A stretch of DNA of 64,000 bases, taken from positions 203,263,959-203,327,958 of the forward strand of contig CP136062.1 in NCBI GenBank assembly GCA_032622095.1, in the 5' to 3' direction. A program made the position numbers and the translations under genes. Below, piece by piece: positions 10,971-22,630 of the stretch. Source of the DNA: Siphonodentalium dalli. Lineage: Eukaryota > Mollusca > Scaphopoda > Gadilida > Siphonodentaliidae. Each line of letters begins with the position of its first letter. Position 1 is the first letter of the stretch. The notes beneath the pieces were generated by a model. The model searched no databases, was not told where the DNA came from, and saw only the letters and a program-made list of their open reading frames with translations.

Positions 10971-11862
10971 CATGTTGGCTTTGTCCAGACCTCTGTTTGT
11001 CATTCCGCACTTCCAGTCAGGTCATACCAGGAGTACGGTACATGACTACATGTACATTTTAATGTAAAGTACAAATAACCATACGACATGTCGGCAAGAA
11101 ATCAGCCATAGTCCAACAAGACTATAAAAACCTGCATAGGATCACGATGGAAATAAGCCCCAGCTTTTACTCTCTGGGAACCAAATAATAGTACAGGATG
11201 GATTCTGATGGAAATTTCCAAGAATTCTAATAATAGTACAGGGCAGAATAATAGTTCAAAGTGGAAACATGTAACAAAATAAATGAAACATACTAGCCGT
11301 TCTACTTGATATACATGTAATATACTGGTACTACCAGATGTAAGAAAATTATTAAGTTCTAAATCCTGCATTTACTTTAACTACATTTTATATTTCAACT
11401 GTATACTGTACTAAATGTACTGGCCAAATTTGTACCCATTAGACAATCACAATTGTTTTCTTGGTAAGAATAATTCTACTAATAGCATTTGAATGCCTAT
11501 GTGCTACTAGTACATGTAGTATAAATATAATAACATACCAGTACTATTAGGAAAACTATTGCAATTTTTTTCAAGAACATACTGGTACATGTATACGTTC
11601 ATCTCAAACATTTTACAATTCAATTCTGAAGATGGGTGACATGGTGTTTGTGGAAAAAATTTAATAACATGCGGACCCAAATATTTATAAAGGACCACAC
11701 AAGGTGGATTTTTCCTGGAAAATTATAAATGTACAATGTACATGTATATTTATTAGGATCCCGAGAGTAGTGTGTCAACCCGGTTTTTTGCAGTCTGAAT
11801 AATTTTGCTCATTCATAAGGACCAGGTGACCTCAAATTTGTTCTGCGAAATATTGTAATGTA
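10971..11862. other. Unassigned AT-rich DNA
   Basis: No gene or complete repeat is seen. Short palindromes (TACATGTA, TACTAGTA, ACCAGTA) are frequent. Confidence 0.3.
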
Positions 11863-12076
11863 CAGTATAAATGCCCAAAATAATCAAAATAATCAACTCC
11901 TTAACCACAGCAGAACTGTGGGTCATTTTTCAGGATTTAGTCCGAAATATGGCTTGTTGCCATTCATCGGAAAGCTCTCACTGAGAGCTTTCCGATGAAT
12001 GGCAACAAGCCATATTTCCGACTAAATCCTGAAAAGTTACCCATAATTAAGGAGTCGATTATTTAGGGCATTACTG
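11863..12076. mobile_element. Family A MITE
   Basis: TA-flanked on both sides (11861-11862 and 12077-12078). Left terminus is disturbed by a short duplication of AATAATCAA. The right arm lacks the CTGCTGTGG block, so the stem is asymmetric. Confidence 0.8.
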
Positions 12077-12377
12077 TACATGTCCTGGTAATTATCGATA
12101 TTGTCTCAATAATATAAAGCATATGTTGCCATGAAAAATACTATAGTCCACAAGCAGTTGATGTACATGTACCGGTATGCTTCTATATGAAAATTGTTCC
12201 ATTTTAAAAGCATTTCTAAGAAGCTATAAGATTGTTGCATACTGGTAGCTTTCATACTAGTAGCTTTATGGAAGTTTTTAATGTCATTTGTTGTTAGAAA
12301 AATTTTAACCAATTAATTCCAGCATTTTGGGAATTGAACACTTCTATTGCCATATATTTACCATACCGGTACATTTT

Positions 12378-12862
12378 TAGCTCAACTTTACTTTGTAAAG
12401 TTTGAGCTATTGCCATGGCTTGGTATCCGTCGTCCGTGTGTGTGCGTGTGTGAGGCATCAACAATACAGGCTACAGGTCGTACCTTTGGTCAGATCATTA
12501 TGAAATTTGTCATAGCTGTTGACATTTACATTTAGATGGGAACGAGTCATTTTGGGGTTATTCGGGAAAAAAACATGGCCACCAGTGGCCATCTTGGATT
12601 TCAAAATTCAATCCATTAGCATGGGCTACAGGTCGTACTGGTTGTTTGATCATCCTGAAATTTGTCATGGATCTTAATATTGACATGTAGATGGAAACGA
12701 GTAATTTTGGGGTCATTCGGCCATAAAACATGGCCGCCAGCAGCCATCTTGGATTTTACTCTTTGCATCACAAAATCCTTTGTCATGGGCTACAGGTTAT
12801 ACCTTTAGTCGGATCATTATGAAATTTGTCACGGCTGTTGACATTGACATGTAGATTGGAAC
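12378..12862 (+). repeat. Family K repeat, copy 1 (truncated)
   Basis: Opens with the hairpin TAGCTCAACTTTACTTTG ... AAGTTTGAGCTA, then TATCCGTCGTCCGTGTGTGT. Three degenerate units follow, each with GGGCTACAGGT, a TGAAATTTGTCA box and GACATGTAGATGG. The AACATGGCCGCC and GCCATCTTGGATTT blocks are present in the first two units. The copy at 52890-54021 is longer and keeps a right end. This copy stops about 90 bp before exon 2, so intron 1 near its acceptor is repeat-derived. Confidence 0.7.
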
Positions 12863-12955
12863 TAGTTTCTATTTTTTGTATTTTGTCTTCGATCGAAGCC
12901 TTTATCAGGCAAAGATGACAGAAACTTGGTCAATCTCTCCTGTTATTCTTTTCAG

Positions 12956-13073
12956 ATAAGAAAGCGACCCGCAGGATCACTAGTCAAAGAAATCAGAGCA
13001 TTCTCCCGACTTCTATCTAGAAGCAACCTTTTGACAGATAGTAGATTTCTTGCATTAGGACATTACAACTGGG
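12956..13073 (+). CDS. Exon 2 of the split gene; presequence-like
   Basis: An excellent acceptor (polypyrimidine tract TCTCTCCTGTTATTCTTTTCAG ending at 12955, shown here in part as TTATTCTTTTCAG) precedes the exon. A strong donor, G|GTAAGT, follows at 13074. Read in phase 0, the 118 bp encode 39 codons plus one base. The peptide has IRKRPAGSLVKEIRAF near its start and LALGHYNW at its end. Arg, Lys, Ser and Leu dominate and acidic residues are rare, as in mitochondrial targeting sequences. The last base joins the first two bases of exon 3 (61710) to make Gly. Exon 2 lies only about 90 bp after a family K repeat. I am confident it is an exon. That exon 3 is its direct partner is less certain, because other phase-1 exons could hide in the 48.6-kb intron. 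Confidence 0.62.
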
Positions 13074-14235
13074 GTAAGTCAATTGAGTTTCATTTTTCAC
13101 TTTACACAGGTAATAACATGATTACATGTATTACCCTTTCCATAACAGATGGATAGGAGCTTTTACGGTGCCTTAGTCAAGTGGCAAATACCGGTAATTC
13201 ATACTAATTCTACGTCCTGGATGCAAGGCAATCACTGCACAAATTCAAGTTAACGATAATATACATGCTGCTCTTCAACCAGGCTACATGTATATACCAT
13301 GACAATACATGTACCGGTACATGTTTTATTCTCTACAGGCAGTATCTTGTTACTGAAAAGTGCAGTTCAATATCAGTGACAATCTGTTTGGTAATCACAT
13401 TTAATTGTTGTGTTGTTTACATGTCTTTTAGTTGTTTTAATATTTTTCCTTTGCAAGTGCAGTTTCCCAATTGTTCTTATCAACAAAATTAATTTCTCCT
13501 GATGGATTGGACCAGCGAAAAATCCAGAGATTTTTTTGGGAACACCTACTAGTACAGGCATTGTCCAACAGAGGATGTCCCCATATACATTGAGATTCAT
13601 AATACATGTAGTTATAATTGGGCACATACACATGAAATTAAAAACTTTATATCCACCTCAGATTGATGAATTACATTGTACATGTATATTGTTGAAGTCA
13701 GGAAAATTGCCTTGACAAGAGAAAATTCATTTCTATAAATACAACCAGTATTTACTAGGAATTTGGGGAGATTTTGGCATTCAGTCTTAAGTTTCAGAGT
13801 TTGGGTGCCCTTACCTGTAACATGTACCATATGAACGCAGCTCTGAATAATTCCCAGGATTGGACCGATAGTCATTTGAACTTTTGAAGTCTTTTCAAAC
13901 AGCCTTTAGAGCTCGTTCATATGGCTTATTTGTTTTCTGCTAGAAGAAATCCTGGTTTTTCACCATTTGACCCAAGTGTGCTGTGACACTCCTTGAGGCA
14001 GACATATGCCATATAAAGATTTGAGGAATGGAGAGAAATTGTTCTCGATTGGTTGTTTCTGTATTTAGAGATGGATTGGTTATTACTAATATGACAATAT
14101 CTCTGTGGGGCATTTAACTGCAATACCAAGCTCGGAGAATTATGATTACCATAAGAGACTGTCACCCACATCTGACAACTGCTGAGATATTCATCAGATG
14201 GGGGAATACAAAATTGGGAATCTAAGAGGTACCAT
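13074..14235. other. Intron DNA, no gene seen
   Basis: Contains a dispersed repeat fragment at 13516-13600 related to 6068-6150. Between 13926 and 14270 a 114-codon frame is open on the - strand, but it runs into the minisatellite and has no recognisable domain. Confidence 0.35.
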
Positions 14236-15476
14236 TCGATGTAGCTGACAGTCCCAATGAACCTGTGCACCAGTCGATGTATATGTAGCTGACAGTCACA
14301 ATGAACCTGTGTACCAGTCGATGTAGCTGACAGTCACAATGAACATGTGTACCAGTCGATGTAGCTGACAGTCACAATGAACCTGTGTACCAGTCGATGT
14401 AGCTGACAGTCACAATGAACATGTGTACCAGTCGATGTAGCTGACAGTCACAATGAACCTGTGTACCAGTCGATGTAGCTGACAGTCACAATGAACCTGT
14501 GTACCAGTCGATGTAGCTGACAGTCACAATGAACCTGTGTACCAGTCGATGTAGCTGACAGTCACAATGAACCTGTGTACCAGTCGATGTAGCTGACAGT
14601 CACAATGAACCTGTGTACCAGTCGATGTAGCTGACAGTCACAATGAACCTGTGTACCAGTCGATGTAGCTGACAGTCACAATGAACCTGTGTACCAGTCG
14701 ATGTAGCTGACAGTCACAATGAACCTGTGTACCAGTCGATGTAGCTGACAGTCACAATGAACCTGTGTACCAGTCGATGTAGCTGACAGTCACAATGAAC
14801 CTGTGTACCAGTCGATGTAGCTGACAGTCACAATGAACCTGTGTACCAGTCGATGTAGCTAACAGTTACAATGAACCTGTGTACCAGTCGATGTAGCTGA
14901 CAGTCACAATGAACCTGTGTACCAGTCGATGTAGCTGACAGTCACAATGAACCTGTGTACCAGTCGATGTAGCTGACAGTCACAATGAACCTGTGTACCA
15001 GTCAATGTAGCTGACAGTCACAATGAACCTGTGTACCAGTCGATGTAGCTGACAGTCACAATGAACCTGTGTACCAGTCGATGTAGCTGACAGTCACAAT
15101 GAACCTGTGTACCAGTCGATGTAGCTAACAGTCACAATGAACCTGTGTACCAGTCGATGTAGCTGACAGTCACAATGAACCTGTGTACCAGTCGATGTAG
15201 CTGACAGTCACAATGAACCTGTGTACCAGTCGATGTAGCTGACAGTCACAATGAACCTGTGTACCAGTCAATGTAGCTGATAGTCACAATGAACCTGTGT
15301 ACCAGTCGATGTAGCTGACAGTCACAATGAACCTGTGTACCAGTCGATGTAGCTGACAGTCACAATGAACCTGTGTACCAGTCGATGTAGCTGACAGTCA
15401 CAATGAACCTGTGTACCAGTCGATGTAGCTGACAGTCACAATGAACCTGTGTACCAGTCGACAATGAACCTGTGTA
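14236..15476. repeat. 38-bp minisatellite, about 32 units
   Basis: The unit reads TCGATGTAGCTGACAGTCAC then AATGAACCTGTGTACCAG. From 14318 to 15457 there are exactly 30 units in perfect 38-bp register, with only a handful of single-base variants (for example CATGTG for CCTGTG, or TCAATG for TCGATG). The two left-most units are more diverged, one with a 6-bp insertion. The right end is a truncated unit. The near-identity of units indicates recent expansion or homogenisation. There are no spacers, so it is not a CRISPR array. Confidence 0.97.
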
Positions 15477-15492
15477 CATGTACTTGTGTTAA

Positions 15493-15756
15493 CTCTTTCT
15501 TTACTAAATACTCATTGATGAGTTGGTTCCTTAGTTCCTTAGGAATTGTTCAGATAATAAGTTCAACAAACAGAATTTGTTGATCTTATTGTCTAAACAT
15601 TTGCCACCAACGAATAGAAATCATTCTGCACTTGTACATGTATTATTTCTTTGTCTATCTGCTCTTTTTTTTTTAATACCCCCTCCAGATGGACAATAGA
15701 CCATTCCACTGTGTTATTGTATAACTGATAGGAGATTCTATTCAGTACAGAAAGGG
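15493..15756. mobile_element. Family D element, TTAA-flanked
   Basis: Flanked by TTAA at 15489-15492 and 15757-15760. Starts CTCTTTCTTTACTAAATAC and ends CAGTACAGAAAGGG. Internally it carries CAGATAATAAGTTCAACAAA and GACAATAGACCATTCCA. TTAA duplication and CCCTTT/AAAGGG ends are the hallmarks of piggyBac-like elements. No coding capacity. Confidence 0.75.
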
Positions 15757-16251
15757 TTAAAGGCCCACACCTAATGGTTCAACTACCCAATTATATTTAT
15801 ATAGTGCCATTTATTTACAGTTTTGCTACAAAATAGTAGTGAAATATATTTTAGCTACCGGTATAAAGTTATTGAACGATTGTGACTTAGAAGTGTCCAT
15901 GATGTGTTAGAAAATGCTCAGAGATACCCCCTATTTCCTCCAGAATGCACTACATGTTGTTGAAGTGGTAACTACAACGTACAAGATAGAACTGTCTCGC
16001 TTTAATCACAACAGGAGTCAGTTGTTATGATCTACCTCAAAACAAGTACAAAACACCGACCAACAAATCTTTGTACCATGATATATTGATAATAAGATAT
16101 TATATTAATATTAACATTCTTTTTTATATCTATTATCTATTTTGGAGCTTCCTCTTTCCAATGATACCAGTATGTAATGCAAAATATGATATAGTTTGTC
16201 TTTGCTGTCAATACTGTTGACCATACTAGTAGCTTTTGAAAGCATGGTTAA
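15757..16251. other. Unassigned DNA between two family D copies
   Basis: No gene or repeat boundary is recognisable. AT-rich, with no reading frame of note. Confidence 0.3.
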
Positions 16252-16502
16252 CCCTATACTAAATACTCATTGACAGGTCCATGTATAGTTCCCTTAGGAT
16301 ATGTTCAGATAAGGTCAATTTATTGAAATTATTTATTTGGTCATTTCCCACCAGTGAAAATGAATTCTTACTGCACTTGTATTATATATTTTCATACGTC
16401 TGTTGTCTGCTCATATTGTCTGAACATCCCTCAAGATGGATAATAGACCATTCCGATGTATACTTTTATAACAATGGAAGAATCCATTTAGTATAGAAAG
16501 GG
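16252..16502. mobile_element. Family D element, second copy
   Basis: TTAA at 16248-16251 and 16503-16506. Same order of blocks as the copy at 15493, but shorter in the middle. Ends TTAGTATAGAAAGGG. Confidence 0.75.
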
Positions 16503-16867
16503 TTAAACCACACAGTAGCTAACCAACCATCAAGGTCATACCCAGTAAACTACATGTAGGTTGTTCATACATACAGGTATAATGGTATGTATGGTACAGG
16601 ACACACCAGGACTATTGAGTATCAGTCTACATGTACATTTAACTATAACATTCTGCATTTAAAAACCCACAATCTGATACCCGTATTTGGCTATGAGATT
16701 ACTAAAATTTAGGGTAGAAGTCCAATTTAATTTAGCCTTATTGAATATTCATTTTCATTTTATGGCGTTGTTTTCTGTGATTTATATTTGATATCCATCA
16801 CGTGTCAACCAGAACTGAAAAATAAATAGTTCCTATCCATTATTGGATCGGAATAATGGACTTTGTC

Positions 16868-16980
16868 TCACTTAACTCACTCTGCATTGATACGGCTTTA
16901 ATGGGACTCGAACCAGAGTTACTATAGTATTGCATAAAATAAATTATTGCATGCATGATCAAAGATAGGAGGGCAAGCTT
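16868..16980. repeat. Duplicated flank with a B-box-like motif
   Basis: This segment, from CTTAACTCACTCTGCATTGA to the family A copy, recurs at 29210-29301, again directly before a family A copy. It contains GGGACTCGAACC, the complement of a Pol III B box, suggesting a SINE fragment. Family A was therefore duplicated with its flank at one of the sites. Confidence 0.6.
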
Positions 16981-16981
16981 A

Positions 16982-17194
16982 CAGTAATGCCCTAAATAAT
17001 CGACTCCTTAACCATAGCAGTATTATGGGTAATTTTTCAGGATTTAGTCAGAAATATGGCTTGTTGCCATTCATCGGAAAGCTCTCAGTGAGAGCTTTCC
17101 GATGAATGGCAGCAAGCCATATTTCCAACTAAATCCTGAAAAATTACCCATAATTCTGCTGTGGTTAAGGAGTTGATTATTTAGGGCAATGCTC
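16982..17194. mobile_element. Family A MITE
   Basis: Starts after TA with CAGTAATGCCCTAAATAATC. The right terminus has decayed to GGGCAATGCT. Both arms and the central GCTCTCAGTGAGAGC turn are intact. Confidence 0.85.
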
Positions 17195-17311
17195 TCCTGA
17201 GATTGATACTGTATAATGCCAGGCTTGCCTGCAAAGAAACTTTGTGATTCTCCAAACATGAAAGTCATTTATTGACTCGAGAGTTCTTGAGTGGATACAA
17301 GAGCTTGCTTA

Positions 17312-17741
17312 CAAGCCTGAGTTTAGTGTTCCTGTCATTTGCAGAATGAGGTCCCCAGAGGGTGAATTTAGTGATGCTATCCCTCTGGGGACCTCATTCT
17401 GCTTAGGCCTCATCTTCCCAGGAAAGTTTCTTTATTATCAAATTTCTATAGAAACTTCTTTTCATATATTCTATTTCTTTTTTAGTTTATTTTCTCTATA
17501 TCCTGCTATATCCCCAAATTGGCAGACGACACATTAGATAATCGAGGTTCCCCATGGGTGTACATCACAATATTCATCATTTGGGAACTTCAATCTGAGT
17601 CTATGGCTCCCATAGCAGGTTGGGCCATGCAGAATGAGGTCCCCAGAGGGTGAATTTATTGATGATATCCCGATAGCGTCACTAAATTCACCCTCTGGGG
17701 ACCTCATTCTGCAAATGACAGGCACACTAAACTCAGGCATG
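17312..17741. mobile_element. Family B MITE (hAT-like), long form
   Basis: Perfect 8-bp target duplication CTTGCTTA at 17304-17311 and 17742-17749. Left terminus CAAGCCTGAGTTTAGTGT; right terminus is its near complement. Two foldback modules flank a spacer with TTCTTTATTATCAA and GGTTCCCCATGGGTGTACAT blocks. This is the clearest copy for defining the family. Confidence 0.9.
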
Positions 17742-17749
17742 CTTGCTTA

Positions 17750-18475
17750 CCAATTTTTCGTGGGAACTAAGTTGCTAAACCTGTATTTGTCCTTTTGTGT
17801 CATTATCGATAACAGCAGTAATTATTGATCTCTTTGTGCGACGGAAAAAAGTCTTTTCCTTTTAGGTCTGACTATCTATTGATAAACAGATAATGACATA
17901 TAGCTGTTAAGAAAGGTCAAGTACGTTATGCGTTTTCCCTGTTCCTCTTAACAGATTTTGTCAGCATAGGGTTTCCGCTCTTACTGTAGTTGATAGCAAG
18001 CCAGTATCATACTACAGTTATCATTGCAATGATTCTTCACGATTTGTTATTCTTCTTGAATCTTATTTGAAGATTCATTGCATCATTTATCAAGGTTCTA
18101 CTGCAATAGGGAAATTGATTAAGTTGTCCAAATCCATTATTTAACATTGGATGACAGGGTAAATAACATAATTTTGAGCTTGTAACTTTTCTGTACCATT
18201 GAGAGTCTAGGAACTCCCTCTGGATGTTGAACACTTTATGTGACGGAAAAAAAGTCTTTAAAAGTTTTACGCCTGAGTCCAGAGTAGGGGTCAGAAGGGG
18301 GTTGGGGGGGGGGGGGGGGCAATTGCCTCTGCTGCCTTCACTAAGGTGAGAAAAAAGTGCCCTTTTATTCTCCATAGAAGGACAAGAAATTTGTCGGTTG
18401 ACTGACGCTAACATAATATTTTTTTAGTCTTGCCTGAAACTAGATCATGCCATGAATCTCTATTCTGGCTAACGC
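17750..18475. other. Unassigned DNA with a 16-G tract
   Basis: A run of 16 G lies at 18304-18319. The string GACGGAAAAAAGTCTTT occurs at about 17838 and again (one A longer) near 18242, a short direct repeat. No gene is supported; a 125-codon frame on the - strand crosses the G tract and is not credible. Confidence 0.35.
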
Positions 18476-18484
18476 CCATAGAGA

Positions 18485-21000
18485 GGGGCACACTATAAAG
18501 TGTAAGCCGAGGCCGGCTCCAAATTAAAGGTGTAAGCGGGGTGTTATGTGGCGTTTGGTCCGTTGTTTCTCAATGGATATGAATAAAATTTGGTGTATAT
18601 GTCCGGACTGAGACATGGAATACACTAACGTTTAAATTGATTTTTAATTCACAAATTTGTTGATTTTATTCAACTTTTTCGTTCTGGAGCACACTAAAAA
18701 GTGTAAGCGGCTGGCTCCAAAATAAAAGGTGTAAGCGGATTTGATGTCGCATTATCTTGTTTGTTTATAAATGGATATGACTGAAATTTAGTACATATGT
18801 CCGGGTTACATTAACATGTACATTAACGTTTGAATTGTTTTTAAATTCACAAATTTGTTGATTTTATTCAACTTTTCAGTTCATTTTTTCATTCTGTAGC
18901 ACACTATAAAGTGTCAGCGGCTGGCTCCAATTAAAAGGTGTAAGTGGCTTATGTGCTTAGCGTTATAGGTAATCGGATTATACTAATTGGCGACTCTAGA
19001 CTATTGTGTTAGGTGTTTTGGGGCATTTGAGGTTTTTGGCGAAATAATAATTTAGAAAGTCAATACATTTATTTTAAATGATAACTTTATTTAATCATAA
19101 TGCATATATATAATAAACACATAAAATATAATAACAAACATGAGACATACAAACATGATCTATAAACTGTTAACAAAAGATATCAAACTCAATGCATGAC
19201 AAAGATATCAAACTTAATGAAGTTTATGAAGTGCACATTAATATTCAAATAGTGGTCTCGGTATCAAACCCCGAAGTTCCGACCACGTCGCCATCGCTAT
19301 ACGTACGGTATATAAGATATGTGCCAATAATATTGACAAAGCAATGGTGACAATATGGAGACGATAGCGAGGCAACTATCTGAATAGTTATGCCACAAGT
19401 ATGACAAACTATGCCATAAGTATGGCTAGGCCGACAAAAAAATATATAAAAGAATATAAAATTCAACAATATTCCTCATAAAGGTTGTGTGCGAAATTAA
19501 TATTCAAATAGTGCATGGTCTCGGCATCAAACTCCCACGTTCCGACCATGCACGTCGCCATCGCTATTCATATATAAGATACGTGCCAATAACGTTGACA
19601 AAGCAATGGCGACAATATGGAGATGGTACCGAGACAACTATCTGAATATTAATGCACACATTAATTCAAATGCAACAACAGCAATTACAAACATTTGCTA
19701 CAAACATAATTGTTGACACGTTACTGCTGGAAATATTTACACATGTATCACATCTCTCCTTGTTACACTCTTGAAATCATATAAAAAATATTTGGCAATC
19801 TTTTTAAACAGGCTTTTTAGAAGGTTGTGCGAGCTTTTTCGCAAATTTCAAATTTTATGGCATTCCGTGCAAAATTCCACACCTGAGTATGGATCTATTT
19901 TGAGAAAACAAGTTTGCCAGCGAATAGAGGAAATCGTAGAAATTTTATGGCTCATGCATGGTTGGGACATGCCGGTTCGTGATATATAGTCGAGTGTAGT
20001 CATTGAAAAGATAAGTGTTGGCCGGTATATCGATAATAAAACATATACATGTACTTGTTTCTAATTAATGCTTGAAACACCAGTTACAACGAAATACACA
20101 TCTCCTGGCTGTGGGACAGCTATTGTTATTTATATGATGAACTAAGATCGTGGAACACGGTTTTGCTCATTTACCGTAGAATCACCCGAAGGACCAAAAC
20201 CAACAGACATCGCAAAGAGGCTGATCAAAATAATCAACCGTCTCAACAACGGCTAAAGAGAGATATTGTTTGGGGAAATTCTCTGTCGAGGCAACTTTGA
20301 AAAAGCTGACTGAATCTCATGAAGTGGAGGATTTAAAGACCAGAGAAAGAAGATCAACAGACCAATCCAGAAAAAAACGCTTTCCCGACATCCTGTATCC
20401 TGCCTCACTTCGACCCCTCGAACCTAATACACCTCTATATACCAGCCTAAGAACAAAGTTCAGAATATCGGAATCGTCCGGTATAAGAGAGGTGCCGCTC
20501 AGCACCGAACATGAACAGTCCCAAATATATGCTGTATGTTTGTTATGTTCTATGTATTTAATGTCTTTATATTACTACATGCATTGTGATTAAATTTATT
20601 TTATCATCTAAAATACATCTGTATTCACTTTCTAAATTATTATTTCCCCAAAAACCTCAAATGATACATAACACCTAACACTATTAATAGTCTAGAGTTG
20701 CCAATTAGTTAATCTGATTACCTATAACGATAAGCACATAAGCCGCTTACATCTTTTATTTTGAAGCCGCCGCTTACACTTTTTAGTGTGCTCCAAAACT
20801 AAAAAGTTGAATAAAATCAACAAATTTGTGAAATTAAAAACAAATCAAACGTTATTGTATTCTATGTCTCAGGCCGGACATGTATACCAAATTTTATTCA
20901 TATCCATTCAGAAACAACGGACCAAACGCCACATAACACCCCGCTTACACCTTCTATTTGGAGCTGGACGTGGCCTCGGCTTACACTTTATAGTGTGTCC
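18485..21000. mobile_element. 2.5-kb element with long terminal inverted repeats (Mutator-like?)
   Basis: Direct repeats CCATAGAGA flank it at 18476-18484 and 21001-21009. The left end reads GGGGCACACTATAAAGTGTA and the right end is the complement of GGACACACTATAAAGTGTA. Inverted repeats extend from about 18485-19103 on the left and 20580-21000 on the right. The left arm has three copies of a CACACTA(T/A)AAAGTGTAAGC block, the right two. A 9-bp duplication with G-rich ends fits Mutator-like elements, but no transposase is recognised. A frame of about 107 codons near 20270-20593 lacks an ATG start. Confidence 0.8.
19218..19670. repeat. Internal tandem duplication inside the 2.5-kb element
   Basis: Blocks at about 19218-19390 and 19490-19655 align: AATATTCAAATAGTG, a GGTCTCGG(T/C)ATCAAAC string, GTCGCCATCGCTAT, and TTGACAAAGCAATGG(T/C)GACA. 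Copies differ at many sites, so the duplication is old relative to the minisatellite. Confidence 0.65.
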
Positions 21001-21521
21001 CCATAGAGATCATATTCCACCAGTGCAAAACCTTGGAACTTTTTGACGTTTTGACAGGGAACCTTATAAAGTCGAAAAAATTACGTGGAGATTATATTTC
21101 TTAGTTTATTTATTTATTACAGACTTAGCTATGATTTATATTGATTTCTCTGTGAATTAAAAGTGATAATGTCACACCTGTGAATTACGTTCCCGGTGAG
21201 CACACGCGATCAGCTGGTCGGGGAATATTTTGTCTTTATAATTAGTGCTTTTAAGTCGTGAAAAGTGTGTAATAAACAGAATAATCAATTTTTTTTCGAA
21301 GATTACATGACATAATTCATTCAGGGAACTGGTCCTATCAGTAATACCCTCGTTCGTTCCACTCACTCAGGTTTTATAAAGCCCGGCTCCCCTCATGAAT
21401 TATGTCACGTACATTGTAATCTTCGAAACCAGTTGTTTACTCTCTACATGTATGTCTTCTTTAATAAATGACGTATTCTATTGTTAAATCACTGAATGCC
21501 CCACTTACATGTAAGATGTCT

Positions 21522-22630
21522 GTGTACCCATACCATAGTATGGTACACATAGTGTCGACGTCTGAATTGACCACTCGTCGTTCGTTCGTCCGTCCGTCTC
21601 TCTGTATGTCCGTCTGTCCGTCTGTCTGAAGACACTTTACGCATAATGTGATAACTCAAACATTTTCTTTCTGATCGGAACCAAATTTTGTATATGGGTT
21701 TCTCAGGCCAAAATACAGATCGAGTTCAAATATGGCTTTCATCCGACTTTTTTTTACAGACTTAGAATTCACGCATTCTGCCATAACTCAAACATTTTTT
21801 ATCTGATTGGAACCAAATTTGGTATGTGAGTTTCTCAACCCAAAATACTAGTCGAGTTCGAATATAGATTTAACGAAAAAAATTATTATAACTTTTTTGT
21901 TAACTTTTATAATAATATAAAAAAAAATTATTAAAAAAAAAAAAAAAATTGTCATTGACACTTTCATTTGTTTGAATTTTATACCGTTAATTAGGTGTGA
22001 TGTCCTGTTTTGAAATTAAGAAGACTTTATTGCAATAGTTGCATATAATATTATGATATAAATAAATTACCAACATCAAATATCCATAGTATATGAGAGC
22101 ACGTTTAATAGATGTCATTCCAAGTGAAATATGTTATTAAATGCTATGATGACATATGGTTCAGAGCTCAAGGGGTAGTTAGATGAAGGTAAAGATAAAC
22201 AACTGCTCACTGGCTGGCAAATTGTTTAATCCTATCTGTCAAATTGATTAATGGCAGTATGAGACTCTTGCTATATAATGGACAATGACTCTTCCTCATA
22301 TCTCTTATCTATGGTTATCTTTGCACACTAATCACTTCTAATGATTTTGGTATTGACTGATTAATTGATTTAAAAAAAATATATTAACCCTTCAGACACA
22401 TGCTTCAATTTGAAATTAAAATAATGGCTTATAGCCAATATGATTTATCTATGCAGTCGGTAACGGGCAGATAGGGTAGTAATTAAAGTACAATTTAAAT
22501 ATATGAGATGGAATCCCATACATGTATGTTCTAAGCAGTCTGGCTTGTCCACAAATTATAATTTGTCTTTATCGCCAAGGTATACTATCGCCAATGTACG
22601 GGTTAAACATCTGCCGATCGTGATCGGCCT
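21522..22630 (+). repeat. Family G repeat, copy 1
   Basis: Opens with a hairpin, GTGTACCCATACC ... GGTACACA, at 21522-21549, then CGTCCGTCCGTC. Two degenerate units follow with AACTCAAACATTTT and GGAACCAAATTTGGTATGTG. A long AT-rich body ends with a small hairpin GCCGATCGTGATCGGC at about 22613-22628. It aligns over most of its length with 44425-46315. Confidence 0.7.

Noticed and set aside
14236..15476. CRISPR-like regular array
   Set aside because: The 38-bp units are contiguous with no spacers, and the genome is that of an animal.
18037..18414. 125-codon - strand frame
   Set aside because: It crosses the 16-G tract, giving a proline run, and has no recognisable domain.
20270..20593. 107-codon frame inside the 2.5-kb element as its transposase
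   Set aside because: It lacks an ATG start and shows no DDE-type, zinc-finger or other transposase motif. It may be captured sequence.
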